Of a DNA stretch of 64,000 nt, positions 25,449 to 34,492 are shown in pieces. A program made the position numbers and the translations under genes. The DNA is taken from assembly GCF_008370045.1 (NCBI RefSeq), contig NZ_VOBN01000002.1, forward strand, positions 483,535-547,534. Direction: 5' to 3'. Position 1 is the stretch's first letter, and each line of letters begins with the position of its first letter. Under the pieces are notes generated by a model. That model was given only the letters and a program-made list of their open reading frames with translations. It was not told the DNA's origin and did no database searches. The stretch comes from Pseudomonas sp. ANT_J12 (lineage in GTDB: Bacteria > Pseudomonadota > Gammaproteobacteria > Pseudomonadales > Pseudomonadaceae).

Positions 25449-26354
25449 ATGGATCTGTTCCAGGCAATGACCGTTTATGTCCGGGTGGTGGAAACCGGCA
25501 GCATGACCGCCGCCGCGCTCCAGTGCGAAATGTCCACGACCATGGTCGGCAACCACCTGCGCGCCCTGGAGCAACGTCTCGGCGTGCGCTTGCTCAACCG
25601 TACGACCCGGCGCCAGCGCCTGACGGAATTTGGCACCGCGTATTACCAGCGTTGCCTCGAAGTGCTGGGGCTGGTGGCCGACTCCGAACGCCTGGCCGAG
25701 CAGGCCCTCGATGAACCGAGCGGCACCTTGCGCATCACCGCGCCACTGACGTTTGGCACCGAACGACTGGCGCCGGCACTTAGCGAATTCTCCTTGCGCT
25801 GTCCACAGGTCAAGCTTGACGTGGTGCTCACCAACGGCCGCCCGGACCTGCTGGAAAACGGATTTGATGCGGCGATTCGCCTGGGCGCAATCGAGCCGTC
25901 CAACATGATTGCCCGCCCACTCATCGATTACACCCTGACCATGTGCGCCTCGAAGGCGTACCTGGCGCGCCGGGGCACTCCGCACAAGCCCGAAGACCTG
26001 CAACATCACGACTGCCTGGCCTTCGCCTATCCGGCCGGAGACGATTGGCACTCGGTGGAAAAACAATGGCGCCTGACCGGCCCCGAAGGCGAAGTCCTGG
26101 TTTCCGTCAGTGGGCCGATGCTGATCAACAGTTCGGCGGGTCTGCATCAAGCGGCGCGCACCGGCATGGGCATCGTGATGGTCCCCGACGCGCTGGTGGA
26201 GCAGGACCTCAAGGATGGAAAACTGGTGGGCTTGCTGCCGGATTACCGGCTGCCGAGCCGGCCCATGCATTTGGTCTACGCCCAGGATCGCTACCGTTTG
26301 CCGAAACTGCGTAGCTTCGTCGACTTCGCCGTGCAGAAGTGGGGCAAGCACTAG
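25449..26354 (+). CDS. LysR-family transcriptional regulator
   Basis: This 301-residue LysR-type regulator has an N-terminal winged HTH (about 1-60: FQAMTVYVRVVETGSMTAAA, LEQRLGVRLLNRTTR) and a substrate-binding domain (about 88-300). The form resembles the 'MDLFQAM' subgroup in Proteobacteria. I chose ATG 25449; a TTG 6 bases earlier is possible. It is divergent from the aminotransferase across about 100 bp, so regulation of that gene is likely (inference). The effector is unknown. Confidence 0.88.
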   Translation: MDLFQAMTVYVRVVETGSMTAAALQCEMSTTMVGNHLRALEQRLGVRLLNRTTRRQRLTEFGTAYYQRCLEVLGLVADSERLAEQALDEPSGTLRITAPLTFGTERLAPALSEFSLRCPQVKLDVVLTNGRPDLLENGFDAAIRLGAIEPSNMIARPLIDYTLTMCASKAYLARRGTPHKPEDLQHHDCLAFAYPAGDDWHSVEKQWRLTGPEGEVLVSVSGPMLINSSAGLHQAARTGMGIVMVPDALVEQDLKDGKLVGLLPDYRLPSRPMHLVYAQDRYRLPKLRSFVDFAVQKWGKH

Positions 26355-26429
26355 CGGCGTCGAGGTGCCATGGACTAATCTGCTCGACGGGCGAATGACT
26401 TCGATATCAGGACGGCAAGGAGAGCGGTG

Positions 26430-27443
26430 ATGGGCGACGCGTCGAGTATCGAGCCGGTGAAATTCAATCTGTCGGACTTCAACGAAGACTTGCTGCACAC
26501 CATTATGGAACTGGTCAGCGACGGTATTTGGGACTGGAATGCCAATACCGGTTTCGTCTACCGCAACCCCGGCTGGTACCAGATGCTCGGCTACCCGCCG
26601 CACTCACTGGAAAACACAGTGTTGACCTGGGAAACCGTGATGCATCCCGACGATTATCCGCGGGTCATGGCGTTGTTCGATGACTACCTGAGTCAACGCG
26701 CGTCCGGCTATAAGGCCGAATATCGATGCCGCAGACAGGATGGCACCTACACCTGGATCGAAGACCACGGCTACATCCTGGCACGCAATGCCGATGGTTC
26801 GGTGGCGCGGATGGTCGGGGCGCACCGCAGCATCGAAGACAAGAAACGCCTGCTCGAACAACTGGAGCGGCGCAATCACTCCCTTGAAGCCCTCGTCGAA
26901 GAACGCACCCGGGAGCTGTCCCGGGTCAATCAGCAACTGCAAATCCAGCTCGAAGAAAACCGCAAACTGGCGGAAACCGATGCCCTGACCGCCGTCGCCA
27001 ATCGCTATCGCCTGGAAAAAGTCCTGCCCCAGGAATGCGACCGCGCCCAGCGCTTCCGCCAGCCGCTGTCGCTGATCGCCATGGACATCGACGACTTCAA
27101 AATCATCAACGATCACTACGGCCATGCACTGGGCGATGCAGCGTTGGTGCAAGTGGTCGACTGCCTGAAACGCTGTGTACGCGACGGTGATTTGCTGGCC
27201 CGCTGGGGCGGCGACGAATTCATCATGATTCTGCCCAACACCTCACTGGCCGGTGCCCGCGGGATCGCGGAAACCATCCGCCAGGGCCTGACGGGCTTGC
27301 TACCCGTGGGGGACTTTCAAGTCACCCTGAGTTTTGGCGTGGTCCAGCGCTTTGAAGAGGAACAACAGACCGGGCTGCTGGCCCGGGCCGATCAGGCGCT
27401 GTATCGGTCGAAGGTGATGGGCAAGAACGTGATTTCGGGATGA
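26430..27443 (+). CDS. PAS-GGDEF diguanylate cyclase
   Basis: This 337-residue protein has a PAS domain (about 20-135: DGIWDWNANTGFVYRN, GYKAEYRCRRQDGTYTWIED), a coiled coil (about 140-170) and a GGDEF domain (about 175-335: LTAVANRYRLEKVL, MDIDDFKIINDHYGHALGD, RWGGDEFIMIL). The intact GGDEF signature predicts c-di-GMP synthesis. No membrane segment is seen, so it is a soluble sensor. Start is ATG 26430 with AAGGAGAG; an overlapping GTG lies one codon upstream. Its stop overlaps the next gene by 4 bases. Confidence 0.87.
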   Translation: MGDASSIEPVKFNLSDFNEDLLHTIMELVSDGIWDWNANTGFVYRNPGWYQMLGYPPHSLENTVLTWETVMHPDDYPRVMALFDDYLSQRASGYKAEYRCRRQDGTYTWIEDHGYILARNADGSVARMVGAHRSIEDKKRLLEQLERRNHSLEALVEERTRELSRVNQQLQIQLEENRKLAETDALTAVANRYRLEKVLPQECDRAQRFRQPLSLIAMDIDDFKIINDHYGHALGDAALVQVVDCLKRCVRDGDLLARWGGDEFIMILPNTSLAGARGIAETIRQGLTGLLPVGDFQVTLSFGVVQRFEEEQQTGLLARADQALYRSKVMGKNVISG

Positions 27444-27844
27444 GCGCCGATCTGCTTGTTCGCGATGTGCAGCCTTCGGACGTCGAATCCGTGAGGCTTT
27501 TTCTTGAGCACAATGGCTGGGCCCACCGTATCGGTTCGGCCGAGCATTTCGCGCAACTGCTCGCCAACTCCCAGCGCACGGCGCTCGCGGTAAAGGACTC
27601 GCGGATCATCGGGTTTGCCCGAGGCATTACCGACGGACTGTCCAACGGTTATCTGTCGATGGTGGTCGTGTGTGGGCAGCATCGACGTGAAGGTGTAGGT
27701 CGTGCGCTGGTCGAACATGTGATGGGTGAAAATCCGCACATCACCTGGGTTTTACGCGCCGGCCGGGAAGGTGCTCCCGCGTTTTTCTCCAGCCTGGGTT
27801 TTGAGGCATCGACCATTGCCATGGAGCGTCCGCGTAGCAAGTGA
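27440..27844 (+). CDS. GNAT-family N-acetyltransferase
   Basis: This 134-residue GNAT has the acetyl-CoA loop as HRREGVGRALVEHVM (about 75-90) following the strand GYLSMVVV, and the closing ALGF-type turn as FFSSLGFEAS. Substrate unknown. It overlaps the diguanylate cyclase by 4 bases (ATGA), so the pair is probably one transcript. Confidence 0.82.
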   Translation: MSADLLVRDVQPSDVESVRLFLEHNGWAHRIGSAEHFAQLLANSQRTALAVKDSRIIGFARGITDGLSNGYLSMVVVCGQHRREGVGRALVEHVMGENPHITWVLRAGREGAPAFFSSLGFEASTIAMERPRSK

Positions 27845-27888
27845 CCGGCCGTATACTCGCTGAAATCAATCAACGCTAAGGATAGCCA

Positions 27889-28371
27889 ATGACGCCCCCT
27901 CCCCTGTATCGCCGGGCCAAGCCGGACGATCTTCTGGCCATTTGCGAATTGGGCCAGCAACTCAACAGCCTTCATCACCGTGAACGACCCGACATCTATG
28001 CACCGGCCACTGAGGATTTCGCGCGGGACAGCGCTCACTGGCAGCCGCACCTCGACAGCGAACATCAAGTGACCTTTCTTGCCGAACAGGCTGGCAAGGC
28101 GATTGGCTTCATCACTGTGCAAGTCACTGCATTCAACAGCCCACTGATTCAGCACCAACAGGTGGGTCGGGTGGGCTCGGTCAGTGTTGACGACAATGCT
28201 CGTGGCCAAGGTGTTGGGCGTGCACTGATGGAGCGCGCTCAGGCCTGGGCCATCGAACAGGGCGCCACGGACCTTCGGTTGACCGTTTGGGCGTTCAACG
28301 CACCGGCCCTTCGTCTGTATGAGGAGCTGGGTTATGAAATGCGCGCCTTTGAAATGGGCAAGCGCTTATAA
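27889..28371 (+). CDS. GNAT-family N-acetyltransferase
   Basis: This 160-residue GNAT acetyltransferase has an N-terminal RRAKPDDLLAICEL region, strand GRVGSVSVDDNARGQGVGRA with the pyrophosphate-binding loop RGQGVGRAL, and C-terminal YEELGYEMRAFEM. RBS AAGGATAG precedes ATG 27889. The stop overlaps the end of the convergent msrA by 6 bases. Substrate not recognisable. Not an obvious duplicate of the preceding acetyltransferase. Confidence 0.83.
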   Translation: MTPPPLYRRAKPDDLLAICELGQQLNSLHHRERPDIYAPATEDFARDSAHWQPHLDSEHQVTFLAEQAGKAIGFITVQVTAFNSPLIQHQQVGRVGSVSVDDNARGQGVGRALMERAQAWAIEQGATDLRLTVWAFNAPALRLYEELGYEMRAFEMGKRL

Positions 28372-29073
28372 CCCGGCCTTCACCAACACCGCTTTCTCCT
28401 GATACCGATCCGGATACAGCTGCTTCAACTGCGCCACCTTCGGCATGTCGTTGATCACGATGTACGGATACGTCGGGTGCTCGGTCAGGAAATCCTGGTG
28501 GTAATCCTCCGCCGGGTAGAAGCCGTTATAGGTTTCCAGTTTGGTGACGATGGGCTTGTTAAAGGAGTGCGCGGCGTCCAGCTGGGCGATATAGGCCTGG
28601 GCGACCCGTTGCTGTTCGGGGTTCTCCGGGAAAATCGCTGAACGATACTGGGTGCCGGTATCAGGACCCTGGCGATTCAGTTCCGTGGGATTGTGGGCCA
28701 CCGAGAAATAGATTTGCAGCAAGGTGCCGTAGCTGACCTGGGTCGGATCGAAGGTGACTTCAACGGACTCGGCATGTCCGGTATCACCCTCGCTGACCTT
28801 CTCGTAGTCAGCGGTGGTGGCGGCGCCCCCTGCGTAACCGGACACGGCTTTCGTCACGCCTTTGACATGCTGGAACACCCCCTGGACGCCCCAGAAACAA
28901 CCGCCGGCGAAGACCGCGGTTTCGCTGTGAGCCTGGGTGGTTTCGTCAACGGTCGGTGCCGGGATGACCACGGCGTCTTCGGAAGCACCGAGAGAGAACG
29001 CCGAGCATTGGCCGATAACGCTGGCGGCTGCCAGGCCCAGCAGGGTACGACGCCAGGTGAATGGGGTTTTCAT
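28366..29073 (-). CDS. msrA: Exported peptide-methionine (S)-S-oxide reductase
   Basis: This MsrA protein has 235 residues from ATG 29073 (AAGGAGTCAG upstream); the longer frame has no RBS. The catalytic site FAGGCFWGVQ (Cys59) lies after a leader carrying RR and a hydrophobic core (MKTPFTWRRTLLGLAAASVIG), which looks Tat-like or Sec-like, so the enzyme is expected in the periplasm. It reduces the S-epimer of methionine sulfoxide in proteins. It is third in the msrB-dipZ-msrA operon, 31 bases after dipZ. Confidence 0.9.
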   Translation of the reverse strand: MKTPFTWRRTLLGLAAASVIGQCSAFSLGASEDAVVIPAPTVDETTQAHSETAVFAGGCFWGVQGVFQHVKGVTKAVSGYAGGAATTADYEKVSEGDTGHAESVEVTFDPTQVSYGTLLQIYFSVAHNPTELNRQGPDTGTQYRSAIFPENPEQQRVAQAYIAQLDAAHSFNKPIVTKLETYNGFYPAEDYHQDFLTEHPTYPYIVINDMPKVAQLKQLYPDRYQEKAVLVKAGL

Positions 29074-29104
29074 AGGGCTGACTCCTTGGAAAATGGGATC
29101 GTTA

Positions 29105-30871
29105 TCAACCAAACGTAAAGGCATACGCCGAGACACCCGGGTCGAGAAACTCAATGCTGAAGGTGCGGTCCGAGACATCGCCGGACTGACGCACCAATTG
29201 ATACAAGCGTTGTTCGGACACGCTGCCGCTACCATCGGGCGCCACGTCGGTACCGTGGGCATCGCCCGGGGCCTTGCCGTCGATCAGGACTTTGAAGCGC
29301 ACCGGTTTGCCGTCAGCGCCAGGGCCCAGCACCAGATGCAGGTCACGCGCATGGAAGCGGTAGACGATGCGGCTGGCGGGAACGCTGGAGGTGGCACGCT
29401 CCGGGCCGACATTCCATTGCCCACCAAGGCTCCAGTCATTGAGGGCCAATTGTGCCGGTGGGTTGTAGGTCGCGACCTTGTCGGCCGTGAAGCCTTTTTC
29501 AGGTACGAAGTTCTCCGCACGCTGGTAGCCGACATAGGTTTCCGGAGACAGCGCTTCCTTCTTGTCCGGGGCGAGCTGCACGCCCTCGGCGCTGGCATTG
29601 ATCAGGCCGTCCGCCACCTTCGTCGCCCCGGCCTCACGCAGCAGTTGCTGGATCACCCGCTCCGACTCGGCGTACTCGCCTTCGCCAAAGTGGTGATAAC
29701 GGATGCGCCCCTGGGCGTCGGCAAAGTAGTGCGCCGGCCAATACTCGTTGTTGAAGGCGCGCCAGATCTTGTAGTCGTTATCGATGGCTACCGGGTAGTT
29801 GATGCCCAGGTCCTTCATGGCCTTGGTGACGTTGCCGACATTGCGTTCGAAGGCAAACTCCGGTGCATGCACGCCGATCACCACCAGCCCCTGGTCGCGG
29901 TACTTCTCGGCCCAGGCTTTCACATAGGGCAACGTGCGCAGGCAGTTGATGCAGGAATAAGTCCAGAAATCCACCAGCACCACTTTGCCCTTCAACGCCT
30001 CGGCGGTGAGGGGTGGCGAGTTGAGCCATTGCACGGCGCCGTCCAGCGGCGGGAGGTTGCCCTCGACAGGCAGTGTGCCGGGTGTTTTGTCCGCCACTTG
30101 CAGGGCACTGCCCGACGTCGGGCTGCTCGGTGATTTACCGGCCAGTCGCCCGACCAAGGCCTGTTCGATGCCGCCCGTGGACGCCGTTGAAACCCGCGCC
30201 AGAATCCCGGTATCCAGTCCCAGGGCGATGGCCGCCACACCGGCCAGCATCAGCGCACCCAGCCCACGTCGCACCCACTCGCCAGCGCCAATCGAGCGTT
30301 TCATCGCCGCGAATACCTTGCCGCCCAGCAGCAATGCCACGGCCAATGACGTTGCCGCACCGGCGGCGTACGCCAGCAGCAACAAGGTGGTGCCGATGCT
30401 CGCCCCTTGCAGCGCCGCCCCCGTCAGTACCAACCCCAGAATCGGCCCGGCGCACGGCGCCCAGAGCAGGCCCGTGGCGACGCCGATCAGGAACGACGCA
30501 CCGGGACGTGGCCGGGCATCGGCGCCCGCCACTTCCGACAATCGACTGCCGGCCGCTACCAGCGGGCGTGTGAGGCGATCCGCCAACCGGGGCAACAACA
30601 GCGTCAGCCCGAACAGCGCCACGAACACCAACGCGAGCCAGCGACCGTACTGATTGAGTTGCACCACCCAACCGCCGCCCACTGCCGCCAACGTGGCGAC
30701 GAGCGCGAACGTCATGGCCATCCCCACCAGCAGCGGCAGGCCACTTTTCACAAAGGGCTGCCCGGTGCGTGCAAAGACAAACGGCAGGACCGGGAGAATG
30801 CACGGGCTGACAATCGTCAGCACACCACCGAGGTAAGAGAGAACCAGAAGCCACATAGCGTCGACCTGCAT
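29105..30871 (-). CDS. dipZ: DipZ: CcdA-like membrane domain plus exported thioredoxin domain
   Basis: This 588-residue protein has six CcdA/DsbD-type membrane segments (about 1-225) with the electron-transfer cysteines in VSPCILPVLP (Cys24) and APCAGPI (Cys140). A periplasmic TlpA/DsbE-like thioredoxin domain follows (about 265-430, active site WTYSCINC, Cys307/Cys310), and a C-terminal beta domain (about 450-588). It carries reducing power from cytosolic thioredoxin across the membrane. Flanked by msrB and msrA, it is the natural electron supplier for both. The start may be the Met at codon 6, because no RBS precedes the first ATG. Confidence 0.87.
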   Translation of the reverse strand: MQVDAMWLLVLSYLGGVLTIVSPCILPVLPFVFARTGQPFVKSGLPLLVGMAMTFALVATLAAVGGGWVVQLNQYGRWLALVFVALFGLTLLLPRLADRLTRPLVAAGSRLSEVAGADARPRPGASFLIGVATGLLWAPCAGPILGLVLTGAALQGASIGTTLLLLAYAAGAATSLAVALLLGGKVFAAMKRSIGAGEWVRRGLGALMLAGVAAIALGLDTGILARVSTASTGGIEQALVGRLAGKSPSSPTSGSALQVADKTPGTLPVEGNLPPLDGAVQWLNSPPLTAEALKGKVVLVDFWTYSCINCLRTLPYVKAWAEKYRDQGLVVIGVHAPEFAFERNVGNVTKAMKDLGINYPVAIDNDYKIWRAFNNEYWPAHYFADAQGRIRYHHFGEGEYAESERVIQQLLREAGATKVADGLINASAEGVQLAPDKKEALSPETYVGYQRAENFVPEKGFTADKVATYNPPAQLALNDWSLGGQWNVGPERATSSVPASRIVYRFHARDLHLVLGPGADGKPVRFKVLIDGKAPGDAHGTDVAPDGSGSVSEQRLYQLVRQSGDVSDRTFSIEFLDPGVSAYAFTFG

Positions 30872-30899
30872 CAGGAGAAAGAAAGGAGGCGCCCGCGAA

Positions 30900-31418
30900 T
30901 CAAGCCGCCTGTGGCTCGAAGGTCATGGCCAGGCCATTCATGCAGTAGCGTAGCCCCGTCGGTTTTGGCCCATCGTCGAAGACATGACCCAGGTGACCGC
31001 CGCAACGCCGACAGTGAACCTCTTCACGCAACACACCAAACGAGCGGTCCTGACGCGTGGCAACGGCCTTGTCCAGCGGCGCCCAGAAGCTTGGCCAACC
31101 GGTACGGCTGTCGAACTTGGTATCGGATGAAAACAACGACAGATCACACCCGGCACAGGCGAACGTGCCCGCCCGATGCTCGTTGTTCAAAGGGCTGCTA
31201 TAGGCCCGCTCGGTGCCTTCTTCACGCAGGATTTCGTACTGTTCGGCACTGAGGAGGGAGCGCCATTCGCGGTCGGTGTGAGTCACCTCGAACACCTCCG
31301 CCGCATCGGCCTCGCTGATCAGCGCCGAACTCGCCGCAAATTTTGGCAATACACCGATCACCAGGGCTGCAGCCCCCAGCCCGCCGCTGGTTAAAAGAAA
31401 TTGTCTGCGTGAAAACAT
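30900..31418 (-). CDS. msrB: Exported peptide-methionine (R)-S-oxide reductase
   Basis: This MsrB protein has 172 residues from ATG 31418 (GGAGACGG upstream). A Tat-type leader is visible (SRRQFLLTSGGLG). The catalytic core has two zinc CxxC pairs (CAGC, CRRC), TGWPSFWAPL and the active-site region RYCMNGLAM, where the usual Ser after RYCxN is Gly. It reduces the R-epimer of methionine sulfoxide. It is first in a three-gene leftward operon and divergent from an OmpR-type regulator over 150 bp, which probably controls it. Confidence 0.9.
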   Translation of the reverse strand: MFSRRQFLLTSGGLGAAALVIGVLPKFAASSALISEADAAEVFEVTHTDREWRSLLSAEQYEILREEGTERAYSSPLNNEHRAGTFACAGCDLSLFSSDTKFDSRTGWPSFWAPLDKAVATRQDRSFGVLREEVHCRRCGGHLGHVFDDGPKPTGLRYCMNGLAMTFEPQAA

Positions 31419-31570
31419 GGCCGTCTCCAAAAATCCCAGGTACCTGTCATGGAACACAGCCTAGGCTTGGGTTGATCGCCAAATCCTCACGGGGAGTTAA
31501 ACAATTCGTGATAACTGAACCCGAGGAAAACCCGCACAATGTGCCCATTCGCAGCAAAGGATTGAGCTTC

Positions 31571-32287
31571 ATGGAACAGACCAAACGCGTCCTGGTGGTC
31601 GAGGACGACCTGCATATCGCCGACCTTATCTGCCTGCATCTGCGCGATGAGCAGTTCGAGGTGGTGCATTGCGCCGACGGGGACGAAGGCATGCGCCTGT
31701 TGCAGCAAGGAAGCTGGGACGCGCTGATCCTCGACCTGATGCTGCCCGGTGTCGACGGCCTGGAAATCTGCCGCCGCGCCCGGGCCATGGCCCGTTACAC
31801 ACCGATCATCATCACCAGCGCCCGCTCCAGCGAATTGCACCGCATCCTCGGTCTGGAGCTGGGCGCTGACGATTACCTGGCCAAACCGTTTTCCATGCTG
31901 GAGCTGGTGGCCCGGGTCAAGGCGCTGCTGCGACGGGTCGATGCCATGGCCCGCAACCTGAAAATGGACGCCGGCAGCCTGACCGTCGACGGCTTGTCCA
32001 TCGACCCGATCACCCGCGATGTCGCCCTCGATGGCCGACGCCTGGACCTCACGCCACGGGAGTTCGACCTGCTGTATTTCTTCGCCCGCCAACCGGGCAA
32101 GGTGTTTTCGCGCATGGACCTGCTCAACGCGGTGTGGGGCTACACCCATGAAGGCTACGAGCACACGGTCAACACGCACATCAATCGCCTGCGGGCCAAG
32201 ATCGAGAAAGACCCCGCACAACCGGCACGCATTCTCACGGTGTGGAGACGCGGTTACAAATTCGCCGCACCGGAGGACCAGCCATGA
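31571..32287 (+). CDS. OmpR-family response regulator
   Basis: This 238-residue regulator has a receiver domain with acidic pocket (VVEDD, 9-13), phosphorylation site Asp55 in LILDLMLPG, Lys in LAKPFS, and a winged-helix output domain (about 135-235: LDLTPREFDLLYFFARQPGK, RRGYKFA). I use ATG 31571 with AAGGA upstream; the frame is open further but has no RBS. It is co-transcribed with the kinase (ATGA overlap) and divergent from msrB-dipZ-msrA, so it probably regulates that repair operon (inference). Confidence 0.88.
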   Translation: MEQTKRVLVVEDDLHIADLICLHLRDEQFEVVHCADGDEGMRLLQQGSWDALILDLMLPGVDGLEICRRARAMARYTPIIITSARSSELHRILGLELGADDYLAKPFSMLELVARVKALLRRVDAMARNLKMDAGSLTVDGLSIDPITRDVALDGRRLDLTPREFDLLYFFARQPGKVFSRMDLLNAVWGYTHEGYEHTVNTHINRLRAKIEKDPAQPARILTVWRRGYKFAAPEDQP

Positions 32288-33798
32288 GATTGACCCTGAC
32301 GCAGCGCCTGTCCCTGGTGTTCGCCGTGTTGCTGTTGGTGTGTTGCGGCACTTCGGCCTGGATGCAGGTGCGCGCCAACCAGATGCATGAGTTGGAAGTG
32401 GTGCAAGGGTTGTCCCGGGACCTGGCCCAGCACATCGCCCACGATACTGTGCTGATGGACGCCAAAGGCCTGATGCCCAACGCCGTGCGCGACCTGTTCA
32501 GCCAACTGATGCTGGTCAACCCGAGTGTCGAGGTCTATCTGCTCGACAGCCAGGGGCGGATTGTCGGCAGTGCCGCCCCTGAAGGGCGGATACGCCGCAA
32601 TAAAGTCGATCTGCAGCCGATCCAGCATTTGCTCAAGGGCGATGCCCTGCCGATTCTTGGCGACGACCCGCGCAGCGTCGATGGCCGCAAGGTGTTCAGC
32701 GCCGCGCCGTTGCAGGTCGATGGCAAGCCGGCCGGCTATCTGTATGTGGTGTTGCTCAGTGAAGAACACGACCGCTTTGCCGAACGCGGTGCCACCAGCG
32801 CCGCGCTGAATACCGCGCTGTTGTCCATCGGCCTGGTGGCGTTGTTGTGCCTGATTGCCGGCCTCACGGCTTTTGCCCTGATCACCCGGCCGTTGCGGCG
32901 CCTGACCGAGACCGTCAGCCAGTTCGACATCGACGGCATCCCGGTCACGCCACCCACGGCAATCCCGGTGGAAAAAGCCGCCAGCCACGATGAAATTGCC
33001 GTCCTCGACGCCGCCTTCCGGCAGATGCAAACCCGCCTCAGCGAACAATGGCGCTCGCTGACCCGCCAGGACCAGGAACGCCGCGAACTGGTGGCGAACA
33101 TCTCCCACGACCTGCGCACACCGCTCGCTTCGCTGCACGGTTATCTGGAAACCCTGTCGCTCAAGGACGCCACGCTGTCCTCCGCCGACCGGCGGCGCTA
33201 CCTGGGCATCGCGCTTGATCAAAGCCGCAAGGTCGGTGGCCTGGCGCAATCGCTGCTGGAACTGGTGCGACTGGAACACGGTTTTGTGCAACCGGTGCTT
33301 GAGCGTTTCTCCGTAACCGATCTGGTGCAGGACATCTTCCAGAAATTCGAACTCACCGCCGAGGCGCGCCAGGTGGAACTAAAGGCCACTTTCGCCCCGA
33401 ATGTTTCCGCCGCCTGCGCCGACCTCGGACTGATCGAACGGGTCCTGACCAATCTGTTCGACAACGCCCTGCGCCATACACCGCAAGGCGGAGAAATCGA
33501 ACTCAGCCTGCGTCCGCAAGGTACTTTTGTCGAAATCACCATCAGCGACACCGGCCCCGGCATCGCCGCCGAACTGCGCGAAGGCCTATTCCTGCGTCCA
33601 TTCAATATTGGCGGCGCACGGCGTGATGGCGGGCTTGGGCTGCGAATCGTGCATCGGATCCTGCAACTGCATGGCCGTGACATCCAGTTGGTCGATGTTC
33701 CGGGACGCGGTGCAACCTTCCGCTTCACATTGCCCGTGGACCCGCAAATGGCTGAGCAAATGGTGGTTCGCTCGATGAATCTGAATTCGCCGGGGTAA
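32284..33798 (+). CDS. Membrane sensor histidine kinase
   Basis: This 504-residue HK has a first membrane helix (about 9-25), a periplasmic sensor part (about 28-170), a second helix (about 180-205), HAMP, the H-box SHDLRTPLASLHGY with phospho-acceptor His275, and the HATPase boxes NLFDNALRHTPQGG, ISDTGPGI and GGLGLRIVHRI. The stop/start overlap with the regulator gene couples translation. The sensed signal is unknown; the neighbouring Msr operon suggests oxidative damage in the envelope. Confidence 0.88.
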   Translation: MRLTLTQRLSLVFAVLLLVCCGTSAWMQVRANQMHELEVVQGLSRDLAQHIAHDTVLMDAKGLMPNAVRDLFSQLMLVNPSVEVYLLDSQGRIVGSAAPEGRIRRNKVDLQPIQHLLKGDALPILGDDPRSVDGRKVFSAAPLQVDGKPAGYLYVVLLSEEHDRFAERGATSAALNTALLSIGLVALLCLIAGLTAFALITRPLRRLTETVSQFDIDGIPVTPPTAIPVEKAASHDEIAVLDAAFRQMQTRLSEQWRSLTRQDQERRELVANISHDLRTPLASLHGYLETLSLKDATLSSADRRRYLGIALDQSRKVGGLAQSLLELVRLEHGFVQPVLERFSVTDLVQDIFQKFELTAEARQVELKATFAPNVSAACADLGLIERVLTNLFDNALRHTPQGGEIELSLRPQGTFVEITISDTGPGIAAELREGLFLRPFNIGGARRDGGLGLRIVHRILQLHGRDIQLVDVPGRGATFRFTLPVDPQMAEQMVVRSMNLNSPG

Positions 33799-33854
33799 TA
33801 ACCGGGCGCTAGCGCTATGATCCCGGCACTCAATTTCGGCAAGGATGCTGCGTC

Positions 33855-34358
33855 ATGTTGAACACCCTGCAAAACACCCCGTTATGGGTTTACGTGGTAT
33901 TTCTGCTGCTGTGCTACGACGGCATCAAAACCCTGTCCCCCACTCGGGAAGGCAAAACTTCATGGCTGATCACGCCGACGATTCTGCTCGCCTGGTCGCT
34001 GTATTCGCTGAATCTGACGCTCAATCCACCGTTGACGCTGACTTGCTGGTTGATCGCAGTCTTGGTCGGTAGCCTCGCTGCGCTGTTGATTTTCACGCGC
34101 AAGGGCATCGAGCTGGATGATCCGCAAACCGGACTGATCCTGCCGGGCTCGCCCAAGGCACTGACGCTCTATCTCATGCTTTTTTCCGTGAACTATTACT
34201 TCGGCTATCAGGCCGAGGTGTATCCAGAACTGTCGGCGACGCTGCAGATGGTCTTGTTCAAGGCGTGTGCTTCAGGCTTTGCCACCGGGTTGTTCTGCGG
34301 CCGTACGCTCAAGTTTTACCGGGTTTTCCAATCCCTGAAGTCCGCGCCTACAGGGTGA
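33855..34358 (+). CDS. Polytopic membrane protein, DUF6622-like
   Basis: This 167-residue protein has about four to five hydrophobic segments (WVYVVFLLLCYDG, TPTILLAWSLYSLN, CWLIAVLVGSLAALLIF, TLYLMLFSVNYYFGY) and a short polar loop PTREGKTSW after the first. Such features match the uncharacterised DUF6622 membrane family. RBS AAGGATGC precedes ATG. It follows the histidine kinase by 56 bases and may be co-transcribed with it. No function is known. Confidence 0.68.
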   Translation: MLNTLQNTPLWVYVVFLLLCYDGIKTLSPTREGKTSWLITPTILLAWSLYSLNLTLNPPLTLTCWLIAVLVGSLAALLIFTRKGIELDDPQTGLILPGSPKALTLYLMLFSVNYYFGYQAEVYPELSATLQMVLFKACASGFATGLFCGRTLKFYRVFQSLKSAPTG

Positions 34359-34492
34359 TCCGCGCACCCGGCATACTGCCCGCCCGCCTGTTGGGTCGTG
34401 ACAACGCGGCTCAGGTCCAATAGATTAGGCGGCCTGAAAAGGCCCAGCGCTTTCTCGCCTCAACTCAAGTTAAAAGAAGTAGTGAAATTTCA

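Noticed and set aside
28937..30133. 398-codon frame opposite msrA and dipZ
   Set aside because: It crosses the boundary between two real genes on the other strand and shows no domain.
31343..31570. 76 extra codons upstream of the response regulator
   Set aside because: Open in frame but without RBS, and they overlap the divergent msrB start. ATG 31571 gives the normal OmpR-family length.
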